Positions 17,873 through 27,482 of a stretch of 64,000 bases of DNA are shown here, in pieces (position 1 is the stretch's first letter; each line of letters begins with the position of its first letter). The notes beneath the pieces were generated by a model, which was not told where the DNA came from, did no database searches, and worked only from the letters and a program-made list of their open reading frames with translations. A program made the translations under genes and the position numbers. The stretch covers positions 33,543 through 97,542 of the forward strand of contig CASEBV010000018.1 in the NCBI GenBank assembly GCA_949286415.1, read 5' to 3'. This stretch comes from an uncultured Bacteroidales bacterium (lineage in GTDB: Bacteria > Bacteroidota > Bacteroidia > Bacteroidales > UBA932).

Positions 17873-18874
17873 ATGGTATCTTATAAAACACTCGGTCTTG
17901 TGAACACCAGAGAGATGTTCAAGAAGGCCATCAACGGCGGTTACGCCATCCCTGCATTCAACTTCAACAACATGGAGCAGCTCCAGGCCATCGTACAGGC
18001 TGCAGCCGAGACCAAGTCTCCGGTTATCCTCCAGGTTTCAAAGGGTGCGCGCAACTATGCCAACCAGACTCTTCTCCGCTATATGGCAGAGGGAGCAGTG
18101 GAGTATGCAAAGGAACTCGGATGGGCCAATCCTCAGATTGTCCTCCATCTTGACCACGGCGATTCATTCGAGCTCTGCAAGAGCTGTGTGGACATGGGCT
18201 TCTCTTCAGTCATGATCGACGGTTCACATCTTCCGTATGACGAGAATGTTGCCCTTACAAAGAAAGTCGTTGAATACGCTCATCAGTATGATGTGACTGT
18301 AGAAGGCGAGCTCGGTGTCCTTGCCGGCGTCGAGGACGAGGTACAGGCTGAACATCACACCTATACAAGGCCTGAGGAAGTGGTTGACTTCACTTCCAAG
18401 ACTGGATGCGACTCTCTCGCAATCTCAATCGGAACTTCACACGGTGCATACAAATTCAAGCCTGAGCAGTGTACTCTCGACCCGAAGACAGGCCGTCTCG
18501 TACCTCCGCCACTCGCATTCGACGTGCTTGACGGCGTGATGAAGGAGCTTCCTGGATTCCCTATCGTCCTCCACGGCTCATCATCAGTTCCGCAGGAATA
18601 TGTCGACATGATCAACAAATACGGCGGAAACCTCGAGGCAGCCATCGGTATTCCTGAGGAAGAGCTCCGCAAGGCAGCCAAGTCAGCAGTCTGCAAGATC
18701 AACATCGACTCTGACTCCCGTCTCGCAATGACAGCAGCCATCCGCAAGGTATTCGCCGAGAAGCCGGCTGAGTTCGACCCACGCAAATATCTCGGTCCTG
18801 CACGCGACGAGATGAAGAAGCTCTACACTCACAAGATCATCAATGTCCTCGGTTCAGACGGAAAGGCTGAATAA
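17873..18874 (+). CDS. fba: Class II fructose-bisphosphate aldolase
   Basis: Zinc-dependent aldolase splitting fructose 1,6-bisphosphate into dihydroxyacetone phosphate and glyceraldehyde 3-phosphate in glycolysis and gluconeogenesis. The 333-residue sequence has IVLHLDHGDSFELCKSC (metal His and catalytic Asp near residues 85-100), GVEDEVQAEHHTYT, SIGTSHGAYKF (metal His) and IVLHGSSSVPQEY (phosphate binding), then INIDSDSRLAMTAAIRK. The codon use is strongly biased towards a few C- and G-ending codons compared with its neighbours, as expected for a very highly expressed gene. A strong terminator follows. Confidence 0.98.
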   Translation: MVSYKTLGLVNTREMFKKAINGGYAIPAFNFNNMEQLQAIVQAAAETKSPVILQVSKGARNYANQTLLRYMAEGAVEYAKELGWANPQIVLHLDHGDSFELCKSCVDMGFSSVMIDGSHLPYDENVALTKKVVEYAHQYDVTVEGELGVLAGVEDEVQAEHHTYTRPEEVVDFTSKTGCDSLAISIGTSHGAYKFKPEQCTLDPKTGRLVPPPLAFDVLDGVMKELPGFPIVLHGSSSVPQEYVDMINKYGGNLEAAIGIPEEELRKAAKSAVCKINIDSDSRLAMTAAIRKVFAEKPAEFDPRKYLGPARDEMKKLYTHKIINVLGSDGKAE

Positions 18875-18899
18875 TCGGGATTGACATACAACTAAGCCG

Positions 18900-18937
18900 C
18901 AGGTCCGGAAGCTACTGCTTCCGGGCCTGTTTTTTTG
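18900..18937 (+). terminator. Terminator of fba
   Basis: 13-bp stem (18900-18912 with 18917-18929, one G-U pair), TACT loop, then eight T. It is 25 bases after the fba stop. Confidence 0.95.
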
Positions 18938-19046
18938 TGCTCCGACTCTGCCGACACGATTTCACATCAGGAGATATGCCCGTTCTCCCCATTAGTGGTT
19001 AATCACCGGGAACAGGATGCGTCCCCATTTTACCAATTTGTTGCGA

Positions 19047-19077
19047 TTGCCCGCCGGAAACACCGGCTGTACCTTTG
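19047..19077 (+). promoter_or_regulatory. Promoter of the hmu haem operon with internal inverted repeat
   Basis: TTG at 19047-19049, 20 bases, then a perfect TACCTTTG at 19070-19077. The spacer contains GCCGG-N5-CCGGC (19053-19067), placed so that a bound protein would cover the promoter. The first gene follows about 90 bases later. The rest of the 297-base gap contains GTG-N6-CAC near 18996 and AT-rich leader sequence. Confidence 0.6.
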
Positions 19078-19171
19078 CATCTGAAATTCAAGCCGTCCTG
19101 CCAGACTGCAGATGGCTGGCGACTTCGGGAATCTAACAGGTATTAAAAATAATTTAAAAGGTATGTATATC

Positions 19172-19654
19172 ATGAAAAGGTTAATCAGTGCAATCGCAGT
19201 AATCGCATCAGTTGCAGCAGTTCTCGCATGCAACAAAAATGAGGGAAAAGAAGAAACGCCGGCAGGTACGGCACTCGCACAGGAAGTCGCAGGGACCTAC
19301 AGCGGCACGTTTACAATGTCAGTGATGGGGTCTTCGGCAGGAAGCGAGAATCTTGACTGTACTATCTCGGCGGCCACTGGCAATACTGTGGATATTGTCC
19401 TTGACCAGTTCACCGCAATGGGCTCCATGCAGTTCTCCCTTTCAGCCGAAGGTGTCAGTGTGGCTGAATCCGACGGAGGGTATTCTCTGACGGGAAGCAT
19501 TGATACAATGAGCGGCGAGACACATATCACCGGTTCAGTATCCGGCACGGTAGGAAAAGACGGCTCGACTGAAATCACATTCGAATTCACTCCGGGCGCA
19601 ATGCCGATGTCAATAACAGGCGTATTTTCTTCACCTGCCCGGACCAATGAATAG
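19172..19654 (+). CDS. Small calycin-like lipoprotein at the head of the hmu operon
   Basis: A 160-residue lipoprotein. The ATG at 19172 (MKRLISAIAVIASVAAVLAC) gives a clean signal with Cys 20 acylated; an ATG three codons upstream at 19163 is possible. The mature part is a repeated strand pattern (AGTYSGTFTMSVMG; LDCTISAATGNTVDIVLDQF; THITGSVSGTVG), which resembles the calycin-like beta-barrel domain of Bacteroidales secreted proteins. It has few aromatic or His/Met side chains. Its last eight bases overlap the hmuY start, so it belongs to the haem operon; a role in ligand binding or handover is an inference from position only. Confidence 0.65.
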   Translation: MKRLISAIAVIASVAAVLACNKNEGKEETPAGTALAQEVAGTYSGTFTMSVMGSSAGSENLDCTISAATGNTVDIVLDQFTAMGSMQFSLSAEGVSVAESDGGYSLTGSIDTMSGETHITGSVSGTVGKDGSTEITFEFTPGAMPMSITGVFSSPARTNE

Positions 19655-20327
19655 CAGAATGATTGCTTCGGCATTGATGTCTGTCACAGCGGGAACGGCA
19701 ATGATGCTGTTCCCGTCTTGTGAAGACGGCATCCTCGGCGGCATTTATGACGAGCCGGAAGAAAAGTCAGCGTATGGCTTTGTCCAGACGGAGACATTGG
19801 TCGGACACGGGACCATATATATCAACACTTCTCAGTATACCCATTGGGTTTATCTTGACTTTCAGGAGGCGACGGCTGATTCCGTGAACATAGTATCGGG
19901 AGACCCTCTTCCGGAGCAGTGGGACATGGCGGTCCACAGATATGATGTGAAGACCAACGGCGGTTCAGCTGCAATGACTTCCTGGACTGACATAGAAGAA
20001 TTCGAGGATTCGGGGACAATGCCTGGAGACGCAGCCTTTGTCAGCGACATCATGACAGATGATGTCATCGCGGTGGACATGAGCGGAATGATGCAGGGCA
20101 ATATCGTATATGCGGAGGACTGGTACAACCCGGAGTTGTCCAAATGGCTGGATGTCGACACAAGCACCATGCCTCCCGTATACACCAAGTCCGACAATGT
20201 GTTCGTCCTCAGGCTTGCCGACGGAAGAAACATAGCGCTGCGGCTTGAGAATTACATGGACGGGAGCGGAACGAAAGGATATATGACCATCCAGTACAAG
20301 ACCTTGACGGGGGAGGTGGAGCTATGA
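19647..20327 (+). CDS. hmuY: HmuY-family haem-binding lipoprotein
   Basis: A 226-residue lipoprotein (MNSRMIASAL onward, lipobox ending LFPSC). In Porphyromonas gingivalis HmuY is an outer-membrane haemophore that takes haem from host proteins and delivers it to HmuR. The family pattern is present: WVYLDFQEATADSV, WDMAVHRYDVKTNGGSA near residues 92-108, LSKWLDVDTSTMPPVYTKSDNVFVLRLADGR and a closing GYMTIQYKTL. Order and spacing with the following genes (hmuR start overlaps its stop by ATGA at 20324) are those of the P. gingivalis operon. Axial ligands of haem vary among HmuY homologues and cannot be assigned here without alignment. Confidence 0.9.
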   Translation: MNSRMIASALMSVTAGTAMMLFPSCEDGILGGIYDEPEEKSAYGFVQTETLVGHGTIYINTSQYTHWVYLDFQEATADSVNIVSGDPLPEQWDMAVHRYDVKTNGGSAAMTSWTDIEEFEDSGTMPGDAAFVSDIMTDDVIAVDMSGMMQGNIVYAEDWYNPELSKWLDVDTSTMPPVYTKSDNVFVLRLADGRNIALRLENYMDGSGTKGYMTIQYKTLTGEVEL

Positions 20328-22474
20328 ATGCGGCAAAATGTATCTGCATCGCACTGCTTCTGGCGGCAGTGCCGGAAATCATGTCTGCCCGGTATGTTGT
20401 CCGCGGGAGGATAACTGACAAGAATTCGGAGCCGCTTGCCGGGGCCGGCATTGTGGTCCGGGGCCTTTCCGGTGTCGGGGCCATGACTGATGCCCGAGGG
20501 GAATATTCTTTGGAAATACCGGACAATGAACCGCATACTGTCGTGGTCTCATTCATGGGCTTCATGACACAGTCGCGGGTTGTCAGGCCTGAAGGCAGAA
20601 AACTGACGGAGAATTTCGCCCTCGAGGAGAATCCTATGACAATTGACCAGGTAGTCGTCACGGGGACCCGGACTCCGAAGACTCTGATGGAGGTCCCGAT
20701 AGTGACAAGGGTGATTTCCGGCCCTGACATTTCCAGAAGCGACGCCACGAATATCCAGGACCTGCTGATAACCGAACTGCCGGGGATAGAATTCTCTTAT
20801 TCCATGGACCAGCAGGTGAATGTCAACCTGCAGGGGTTCGGAGGAAGCTCGGTGCTGTTCCTGATTGACGGGGAGCGTATCGCAGGCGAGACGCTTGACA
20901 ACATTGACTACAACAGGCTCAACCTTGACAACATTGAGCGCATAGAGATAGTCAAGGGCGGGGCATCATCCCTCTATGGCTCCAATGCAGTGGGAGGTGT
21001 GATAAATCTCATCACTAAAGAACAGAGCGAGCCATGGTCTCTGGATGTGAGTGCCAGATACGGAGCCCATAACGAGCAGCGCTATGATGCCAGTGCCGGA
21101 TTTTCGGCCGGCAAGGTGTCCAATGTGCTGAATGCGCAGGTGACCGGCATTGACACATACGATGTGGGCGGCCAGGGTGACTTCAGTACAGTCTATGGAA
21201 ACAAAGTGATGAGTGTCAAGGACAGGCTGACCTATAGCCCGACGGACAGACTCCGGCTAACCGGCCGCATCGGATATTATCAGAGGCAGCGGGATGCCGA
21301 CATAATTGTCAAGGACCGCTACAGGGACCTGAATGCAGGCCTGAAGGCAAAGTATGACATAGGGGAATCCGGTGATGCCGAGCTTTCCTGGTCGTACGAC
21401 GAGTACAACAAGAGCGACTTCATGAGCAATACGGGGGACGATGTGCTCAATTACAGCAATGTCCAGCATAGTGTCCGGGCTCTTTTCAACTGGAGATTCG
21501 GAAAGACGGGCACATTGACCGCCGGCGGTGATTTCATGAACGATTATCTGAGGTCATACCAGTTTGAGGACGGCGGGCACTACAGTCAGATGACCGCAGA
21601 CTGCTTCGCCCAGTTTGACTGGAATGTCGTCGGGGGATTCAATGTCATCGGCGCACTCAGATATGACTTTTTCTCGGCAAAAAGGCTCAGCAGCCTGTCA
21701 CCGAAGCTCGGCCTCATGTACAGGCTGGATGCAGGAAAGACCGGAACCTTTACTTTCAGAGGCTCATACGCCAAAGGTTTCCGTGCACCTACCCTGAAGG
21801 AAATGTACATGTCGTTCGACATGGCCGGCATCTTCATGATTTACGGCAATCCTGACCTGCAGTCGGAAGTGAGCCACAATTTCACACTTTCTGCCGAGTA
21901 TTTCAAGAAATACTGGAATGTCACCCTTACGGGATATTTCAACATGGTCAGGAACGGGATAACCACAGTCTGGAATGAGGAACTTGGCAGCATGAGATAT
22001 GCCAATGAAGTCCCGTCCGATGTGACTGGGGCGGACATGACTTTCTCCATGAGGCTACCTTGCGGTTTCGGGACGAAAGTCGCCTATACTTATTCTTATG
22101 AATACACGCTTGACGGCTCCCCGACAATGACTGTGACCCGTCCCCATTCTCTGACTGCAAGGATAGAGTATGGACGCGAATGGAAGAACTACGGCTTCAA
22201 TCTGGCCCTGAACGGACGGTATCTTTCGCGGCTCACGACCAATGTATATGCCTCCACTGACTTCGAGACCCTCTCTGAAATCACTTACCCGGGCTATACA
22301 ATCTGGAAACTTGTGTTTACTCAGGACATTTGGAGAGGGATATCGCTCAATCTCATCGTGGACAATCTCTTCAACTACAGGCCGGACTACTATTACAACA
22401 ATTCTCCGGTGACTGTCGGCACCACATTCGCCGCCTCCCTTGCACTTTCGATAGGGGAGATGTTCAGAAAATAA
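20324..22474 (+). CDS. hmuR: HmuR-type TonB-dependent haem receptor
   Basis: A 716-residue outer-membrane receptor that would import haem received from HmuY. After a short signal peptide comes a carboxypeptidase-like regulatory domain (residues about 25-105, RYVVRGRITDKNSEPLAGAG), a TonB-box region (MTIDQVVVTGTRTPKTLMEVP), the plug (IQDLLITELPGIEFSYSMDQQVNVNLQGFGG; GGASSLYGSNAVGGVINLIT) and a 22-strand barrel. FRAPTLKEMY followed by NPDLQSEVSHNFTLSAEY is the motif seen in many haem and siderophore receptors. It ends with DNLFNYRPDYYYNNSPVTVG. Coupled to hmuY upstream; hmuS starts 46 bases downstream. Confidence 0.92.
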   Translation: MNAAKCICIALLLAAVPEIMSARYVVRGRITDKNSEPLAGAGIVVRGLSGVGAMTDARGEYSLEIPDNEPHTVVVSFMGFMTQSRVVRPEGRKLTENFALEENPMTIDQVVVTGTRTPKTLMEVPIVTRVISGPDISRSDATNIQDLLITELPGIEFSYSMDQQVNVNLQGFGGSSVLFLIDGERIAGETLDNIDYNRLNLDNIERIEIVKGGASSLYGSNAVGGVINLITKEQSEPWSLDVSARYGAHNEQRYDASAGFSAGKVSNVLNAQVTGIDTYDVGGQGDFSTVYGNKVMSVKDRLTYSPTDRLRLTGRIGYYQRQRDADIIVKDRYRDLNAGLKAKYDIGESGDAELSWSYDEYNKSDFMSNTGDDVLNYSNVQHSVRALFNWRFGKTGTLTAGGDFMNDYLRSYQFEDGGHYSQMTADCFAQFDWNVVGGFNVIGALRYDFFSAKRLSSLSPKLGLMYRLDAGKTGTFTFRGSYAKGFRAPTLKEMYMSFDMAGIFMIYGNPDLQSEVSHNFTLSAEYFKKYWNVTLTGYFNMVRNGITTVWNEELGSMRYANEVPSDVTGADMTFSMRLPCGFGTKVAYTYSYEYTLDGSPTMTVTRPHSLTARIEYGREWKNYGFNLALNGRYLSRLTTNVYASTDFETLSEITYPGYTIWKLVFTQDIWRGISLNLIVDNLFNYRPDYYYNNSPVTVGTTFAASLALSIGEMFRK

Positions 22475-22520
22475 TTCAAGGACGGTAATAATTAAGGAAT
22501 GAAATAATCATAGGACAGGA

Positions 22521-25500
22521 ATGGGAAAAAGGAAAAACATTTTGGCGGGAGCCGCCCTCATTGCGCTGGCGGCGATTCTGACAACCGTTTGGTCAGTATG
22601 GTTCTCGTCGACGAAGGTGGCCTTTGTCAACTGGCAGATATCCGAACTCGGACAGATATCAAAGTCGAATGACAGCAGGTCCGTGAAAATCAGTGAACTG
22701 CCTGCCGACAGACTTCATGAGGCCGTGAGGTACGACATGGTATTTGTCAACGGTATGGGGCTGCGCATAACTGCGGACCAGAGGGAGGAACTGGGCAGAG
22801 CGGCAGAGAAGGGTCTGCCCGTGGTGACCATAGCCGCGACAAATCCGGCCAATAATATAGTTTCGCTGGATTCGGCCGATTTTGCGGCAGTCCGCGGCTA
22901 TATTGCCGGGGGCGGCAGGACGAATTACAGAAACATGCTCCGGTATGTGCGCCGGTACATCGACGGCAAGGTCTTCAGGACTCCGGAGCCTGCCCCTCCT
23001 GTTGAACGCACATACTGCATGCTCTATCATCCTGACCCGACTGACCCTGAAAATGAAGATCTCGGCTTCAATTCCGTGGAGCAGTATGAGAAGTTTCTCA
23101 GGGACAACGGGCTGTACAGGGAAAATGCTCCCTCTGTCGTCATTACCGGTCAGATGGGGGAGCCTTCAGAACTGATAAGGAGACTCGAGCAGACCGGCAA
23201 TATGGTCTGGCCCGTCCGCTTTTCCCGGACCTTTTTCAGGGAAGGCCATGCCGACAGCATTGATGTCTCGGCCGTAATCAACATGGCGCACGGGCGCATG
23301 GGCGACTGGATGGTAGATTATCTGGAAGAAAAGAATATCCCGCTCTTTGCTCCCCTCAATGTCAACAGTCTCGTGGAGGACTGGGAAAATGATCCGATGG
23401 GGATGAACGGCGGCTTTCTGTCCCAGAGTGTGGTGACTCCTGAAATTGACGGGGCTCTGAGGCCTTTCGTCCTTTTCGGAAACTATGTCAATGATGATGA
23501 CGGCCTCCAGTATCTCCGCGCGATTCCGGAGCGGCTCGGACATTTTGTCAACACCGTAAACAATTACATCTCATTGGGCCGGAAAGACAATTCTGAGAAA
23601 AAGGTGGCCATATGCTATTTCAAGGGACCTGGCCAGAGTGCCCTGATGGCTGGAGGAATGGAGGTGGTCCCGTCTCTGTACAATCTGCTTGTCAGGATGA
23701 GGGAAGAAGGGTACGATGTTTCGGGTCTCCCGTCTTCGGCTGAGGAACTCGGTAAAATGATTCAGAGCCGCGGCTCCATTTTCGGTTCCTATGCCGAAGG
23801 CGCGATGGAACGCTTCATCCGGACGGCCGACCCTGAAATCATCGGACCTGCAGAATATTCTGAATGGGCCGGGGAGTCTCTCGGAGAAGAAATGTATGCG
23901 GAGGCAGTGGAAGCCAACGGGGATTTCCCTGGGCCGTATATGGCGACCCCGGACGGGAATCTGGCCATGGCACGGCTGCAGTTCGGCAATGTGGCGCTTT
24001 TCCCGCAGCCGGCAGCCGGAATGGGTGACAATGAATTCAAGATAGTGCACGGGACAGACACAGCCCCGCCGCATGCCTATATCGCGGCCTATCTCTGGGT
24101 TCAGCATGGATTCAAGGCAGATGCCCTCGTGCATTTCGGGACCCACGGCAGTCTTGAATTCACTCCGCGCAAGCAGGTGGCCCTCAGCAGGAAAGACTGG
24201 AGTGACCGTCTCGTCGGGGACTTGCCTCATTTCTATGTGTATACCATATCCAATGTCGGGGAGGCTATGACGGCAAAGCGCCGCTCATATGCAGGCATTG
24301 TCTCATACCTTACTCCTCCGTTCATGGAAAGCGGAGTGCGGACCCTCTATTCCGGACTGACTGACAGAATCCGGGAATACAACCGGCTCCTCGGGGCTGA
24401 AGTGCCGGATGAAAAGGCATTGGAGAAAGCTTCACTTGAAGTCAAGGAGTCTGTGCTTGAGCTTGGCATAAGCCGGGACCTCGGGCTGGACACCATTCCG
24501 GGAAAGGCCTATTCGGAATATGAGATATCCAGGATTGAGACATTTGCCGAGGAACTTGCGAATGAGAAGATGACAGGGGCGCTGTATGTCATGGGTGAGC
24601 CCTATTCGGAAAAGGACATTCGCAGCACCGTGCTTGCCATGGGCACCGACCCTGTGGCCTACGGCCTTTATGCCATTGACAAGGCCAGGGGGAGGGCTGC
24701 GGCCGATGCCGAAAGGCACAAGTCTGAATTTTCCCGCAGATATCTTGCTCCTGCCTCCGGCATCGTCTCGGACATACTGGACGCGGGTATCTGTCCCGGC
24801 GACAGGGAGGTATGCCGGATTGCCGGCATCACGGCAGAAGAACTTTCGAGGTGCAGGGAAATGGCAGCGGCGCTTTCTTCCGGGGACGACATGTTCTCGA
24901 TGATGACGGGGATGGCGGAGGAGATGCCGTCTTCATCTGTGCCTTCAGGCATGGCGGAGATGATGTCCGCAATGCTGGGCGGCCGGCAGGAGTACACAGA
25001 TTCAGAAAAGGCGTTTGCCTCTGCCGTCTCGGAAGTTGAGACAGCCCTGCGCAATGTCATAAGGTACAGGGATGCCCTGAGGAACAGTCCGGAGAAAGAG
25101 CTGGAGTCTCTGATGAACGGGCTTTCCGGAGGCTATGTGCTGCCTTCACCCGGAGGCGACCCCGTGGCCAATCCGAATACCCTTCCGACCGGCCGCAATC
25201 TGTATGCGATAAATGCGGAAGCCACTCCGGGCGAAGAGGCCTGGGAAAAAGGAAAGCGGCTGGCGGAGAATACAATAGCTCTTTACAGGCAGCGTCACAA
25301 TGACAGCATCCCGCGCAAGGTGAGCTACACTTTATGGAGCAGTGAATTCATCGAGACAGAAGGAGCCACCATAGCACAGATTCTCTATATGCTCGGGGTG
25401 GAGCCGGTGCGCGATGCATTCGGAAGGGTTACGGACCTGAGGCTGATTCCTTCAGAGGAACTCGGGCGGCCGCGCATAGATGTGGTGGTGCAGACGAGCG

Positions 25501-26717
25501 GCCAGCTCAGGGATCTCGCCGCCTCAAGACTCTTCCTGATAAGCCGGGCGGTGAAGATGGCGGCTGAAGCGAAGGACGATGTCTACGAAAATCTGGTGGC
25601 TTCCGGCGTAGTCAATACGGAGCGCCTTCTGACAGAAAAAGGGCTTGCCCCCAAGGATGCCAGGGAGGTGTCATACTACAGGGTTTTCGGCGGTGTGGAC
25701 GGCAGCTACGGCACGGGTATCCAGTCCATGGTACAGGCCGGGGACAGGTGGAGTGACGAGAGTGAAATCGCCGAGGCATACATCAACAATATGGGGGCAT
25801 ATTACGGAAGCGAAGACAAGTGGGAGGAAGTCCGCCGGTTTGCCTTCGAGGCGGCTCTCGACAGGACGGATGCAGTGATACAGCCGAGGCAGAGCAATAC
25901 ATGGGGAGCCCTGAGCCTTGACCATGTCTATGAATTCATGGGAGGGATGAATCTTGCCGTAAGAAATGTCACAGGCAAGGATCCGGACGCATATCTGAGC
26001 GATTACCGCAACAGGAACAATGTCCGCATGCAGGAAGTCAGAGAGGCCATAGGCGTGGAAAGCCGCACCACCATCTTCAATCCCAATTATATAAGGGAGA
26101 AAATGAAGGGTGATGCGGGTGACGCAGGTGCGATAGCGGAGATTGTGGAGAATACCTACGGATGGAATGTCATGAAGCCCCGGGCGATTGACGGAGAGAT
26201 GTGGGATGAAATCTATGATGTCTATGTGAAGGATTTATATGGACTCGGGGTAAGGGAGTTCTTCGAGGACAAGAATCCGGCGGCATTGCAGGAAATGACT
26301 GCTGTGATGATGGAGAGTGCAAGAAAGGGACTGTGGAATGCTTCGGATGCCCAGCTCTCGGACATTGCCGGTCTGCACACTTATCTGATTGACAAATATC
26401 GCCCTGCATGTACAGGTACCGTCTGCGACAATGCCCCGCTGCGGGACTTCATCGCATCCAGGGCCGATGCAGTCTCTGCGGAGAAATATCTTTCCGGCAT
26501 AAGGCAGGCACGGGAGGCTTCCGCCGCTGGCGGAAAGGGAGTGGTCATGCAGAGAGAGGATATCGACAGCCTTTCGCACCGGCATGCCAATGTGTTGAAC
26601 AATACCATTATAGCGGCTGTGTCGGTGGCGGTTGTGGCTTTTCTTGTGATTTTTGTCAGAAAGAGGCGCCGTCAGGCGGCTGACGATGCCGGCAACGGAG
26701 AAGGGGAGGCTCTGTAA
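22521..26717 (+). CDS. hmuS: HmuS, CobN-like membrane-anchored chelatase-family protein
   Basis: A 1398-residue relative of CobN, the large subunit of cobaltochelatase and of H-type Mg-chelatase. Here it sits in a haem operon, where HmuS proteins are thought to act on haem, probably removing its iron, rather than to insert cobalt. The central region carries the CobN core, including HGTDTAPPHAYIAAYLWVQH, ALVHFGTHGSLEFTPRKQV and TLPTGRNLYAINAEATPGEEAW. Hydrophobic segments at residues about 8-27 and 1360-1379 suggest anchoring at both ends, with the catalytic body between them in the periplasm and a basic tail (RKRRRQ) in the cytoplasm. No ChlI/ChlD ATPase partners are nearby, which argues against a normal three-subunit chelatase. 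hmuT follows after one base. Confidence 0.9.
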   Translation: MGKRKNILAGAALIALAAILTTVWSVWFSSTKVAFVNWQISELGQISKSNDSRSVKISELPADRLHEAVRYDMVFVNGMGLRITADQREELGRAAEKGLPVVTIAATNPANNIVSLDSADFAAVRGYIAGGGRTNYRNMLRYVRRYIDGKVFRTPEPAPPVERTYCMLYHPDPTDPENEDLGFNSVEQYEKFLRDNGLYRENAPSVVITGQMGEPSELIRRLEQTGNMVWPVRFSRTFFREGHADSIDVSAVINMAHGRMGDWMVDYLEEKNIPLFAPLNVNSLVEDWENDPMGMNGGFLSQSVVTPEIDGALRPFVLFGNYVNDDDGLQYLRAIPERLGHFVNTVNNYISLGRKDNSEKKVAICYFKGPGQSALMAGGMEVVPSLYNLLVRMREEGYDVSGLPSSAEELGKMIQSRGSIFGSYAEGAMERFIRTADPEIIGPAEYSEWAGESLGEEMYAEAVEANGDFPGPYMATPDGNLAMARLQFGNVALFPQPAAGMGDNEFKIVHGTDTAPPHAYIAAYLWVQHGFKADALVHFGTHGSLEFTPRKQVALSRKDWSDRLVGDLPHFYVYTISNVGEAMTAKRRSYAGIVSYLTPPFMESGVRTLYSGLTDRIREYNRLLGAEVPDEKALEKASLEVKESVLELGISRDLGLDTIPGKAYSEYEISRIETFAEELANEKMTGALYVMGEPYSEKDIRSTVLAMGTDPVAYGLYAIDKARGRAAADAERHKSEFSRRYLAPASGIVSDILDAGICPGDREVCRIAGITAEELSRCREMAAALSSGDDMFSMMTGMAEEMPSSSVPSGMAEMMSAMLGGRQEYTDSEKAFASAVSEVETALRNVIRYRDALRNSPEKELESLMNGLSGGYVLPSPGGDPVANPNTLPTGRNLYAINAEATPGEEAWEKGKRLAENTIALYRQRHNDSIPRKVSYTLWSSEFIETEGATIAQILYMLGVEPVRDAFGRVTDLRLIPSEELGRPRIDVVVQTSGQLRDLAASRLFLISRAVKMAAEAKDDVYENLVASGVVNTERLLTEKGLAPKDAREVSYYRVFGGVDGSYGTGIQSMVQAGDRWSDESEIAEAYINNMGAYYGSEDKWEEVRRFAFEAALDRTDAVIQPRQSNTWGALSLDHVYEFMGGMNLAVRNVTGKDPDAYLSDYRNRNNVRMQEVREAIGVESRTTIFNPNYIREKMKGDAGDAGAIAEIVENTYGWNVMKPRAIDGEMWDEIYDVYVKDLYGLGVREFFEDKNPAALQEMTAVMMESARKGLWNASDAQLSDIAGLHTYLIDKYRPACTGTVCDNAPLRDFIASRADAVSAEKYLSGIRQAREASAAGGKGVVMQREDIDSLSHRHANVLNNTIIAAVSVAVVAFLVIFVRKRRRQAADDAGNGEGEAL

Positions 26718-26718
26718 G

Positions 26719-27438
26719 ATGGAGACTGTCATAATAGTGCTTATGATATTGGTTGCCCTGGGCTTCGTTCTCAAGCAGAGTTTCGGGAATCCGGCTGCGG
26801 TGATTGCAGTAGCCGTCGTCGCGGCAGTGTTCACAGGCATGATGTGGCCGTATGCCATAGAGCAGTCCAAAAGCCAGATATCGTCATGGCTCTCGGATTC
26901 GGACCTGATGCTTGATGTCGCTGTGGTGATGAGCGTGGAAATCATTCTCCAGATGGCTTTCTGCATCATGGCAGTGAACATTTCAGCCGAGGGGTGGCTC
27001 CCCAAGTGGCAGATAGCAGTCTATAAGGTCTTGAGGTGGTTTCCCGGAGTACTGTTCTTCCCTGTCCTTTTCAGTGCTCTGACATATCTGATCTTTGCTC
27101 TTCCGGGGGCCGGTTTCAGTACCGTCGCATGGATTCTTGCAGGGGCCGTGCTTGTCATTGTCCCTGCCGGAGCATGGCTTTTCCGCAAGGCGGTCCCTGA
27201 AAAGGACCTGCGGCTTGAACTTTATTTCATATTGAATGCTCTTATGGCAATTTTCGGCGTAATAGCTACGGTAAACGGTCAGACTGCCGTTGACGGTTAT
27301 TCCGAGGTGGACTGGAAGGCTTTCGCCGGCATGGTCCTGATTATTCTCGCCGGCGCAGCTGTCGGACTGGCATGGTATGCATTAAGGCTCAAGGGGCTTG
27401 GCCATCTGTTGAAAAGAAAGGACAGACATCGGTTGTAA
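26719..27438 (+). CDS. hmuT: HmuT-like polytopic membrane protein
   Basis: A 239-residue inner-membrane protein with about six hydrophobic segments (for example METVIIVLMILVALGFVL, AVIAVAVVAAVFTGMMW, VLFFPVLFSALTYLIFALP, AWILAGAVLVIVPAGAWLF, LIILAGAAVGLAWYAL). The family has no described reaction. Its place between hmuS and hmuU is that of hmuT in the hmu operon, and a role in the membrane step of haem handling is inferred from that. ATG at 26719 begins one base after the hmuS stop. A 24-bp tandem duplication starts in its last codons. Confidence 0.8.
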   Translation: METVIIVLMILVALGFVLKQSFGNPAAVIAVAVVAAVFTGMMWPYAIEQSKSQISSWLSDSDLMLDVAVVMSVEIILQMAFCIMAVNISAEGWLPKWQIAVYKVLRWFPGVLFFPVLFSALTYLIFALPGAGFSTVAWILAGAVLVIVPAGAWLFRKAVPEKDLRLELYFILNALMAIFGVIATVNGQTAVDGYSEVDWKAFAGMVLIILAGAAVGLAWYALRLKGLGHLLKRKDRHRL

Positions 27439-27464
27439 AAAAAGGACAGACATCAGTTTAATCA
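27417..27464 (+). repeat. 24-bp tandem duplication across the hmuT stop codon
   Basis: 27417-27440 and 27441-27464 share AAAGGACAGACATC-GTT and then diverge. The first copy encodes the last residues KDRHRL and the stop; the second lies in the spacer before hmuU. Confidence 0.75.
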
Positions 27465-27482
27465 GACAAAACAAAAACTAAA

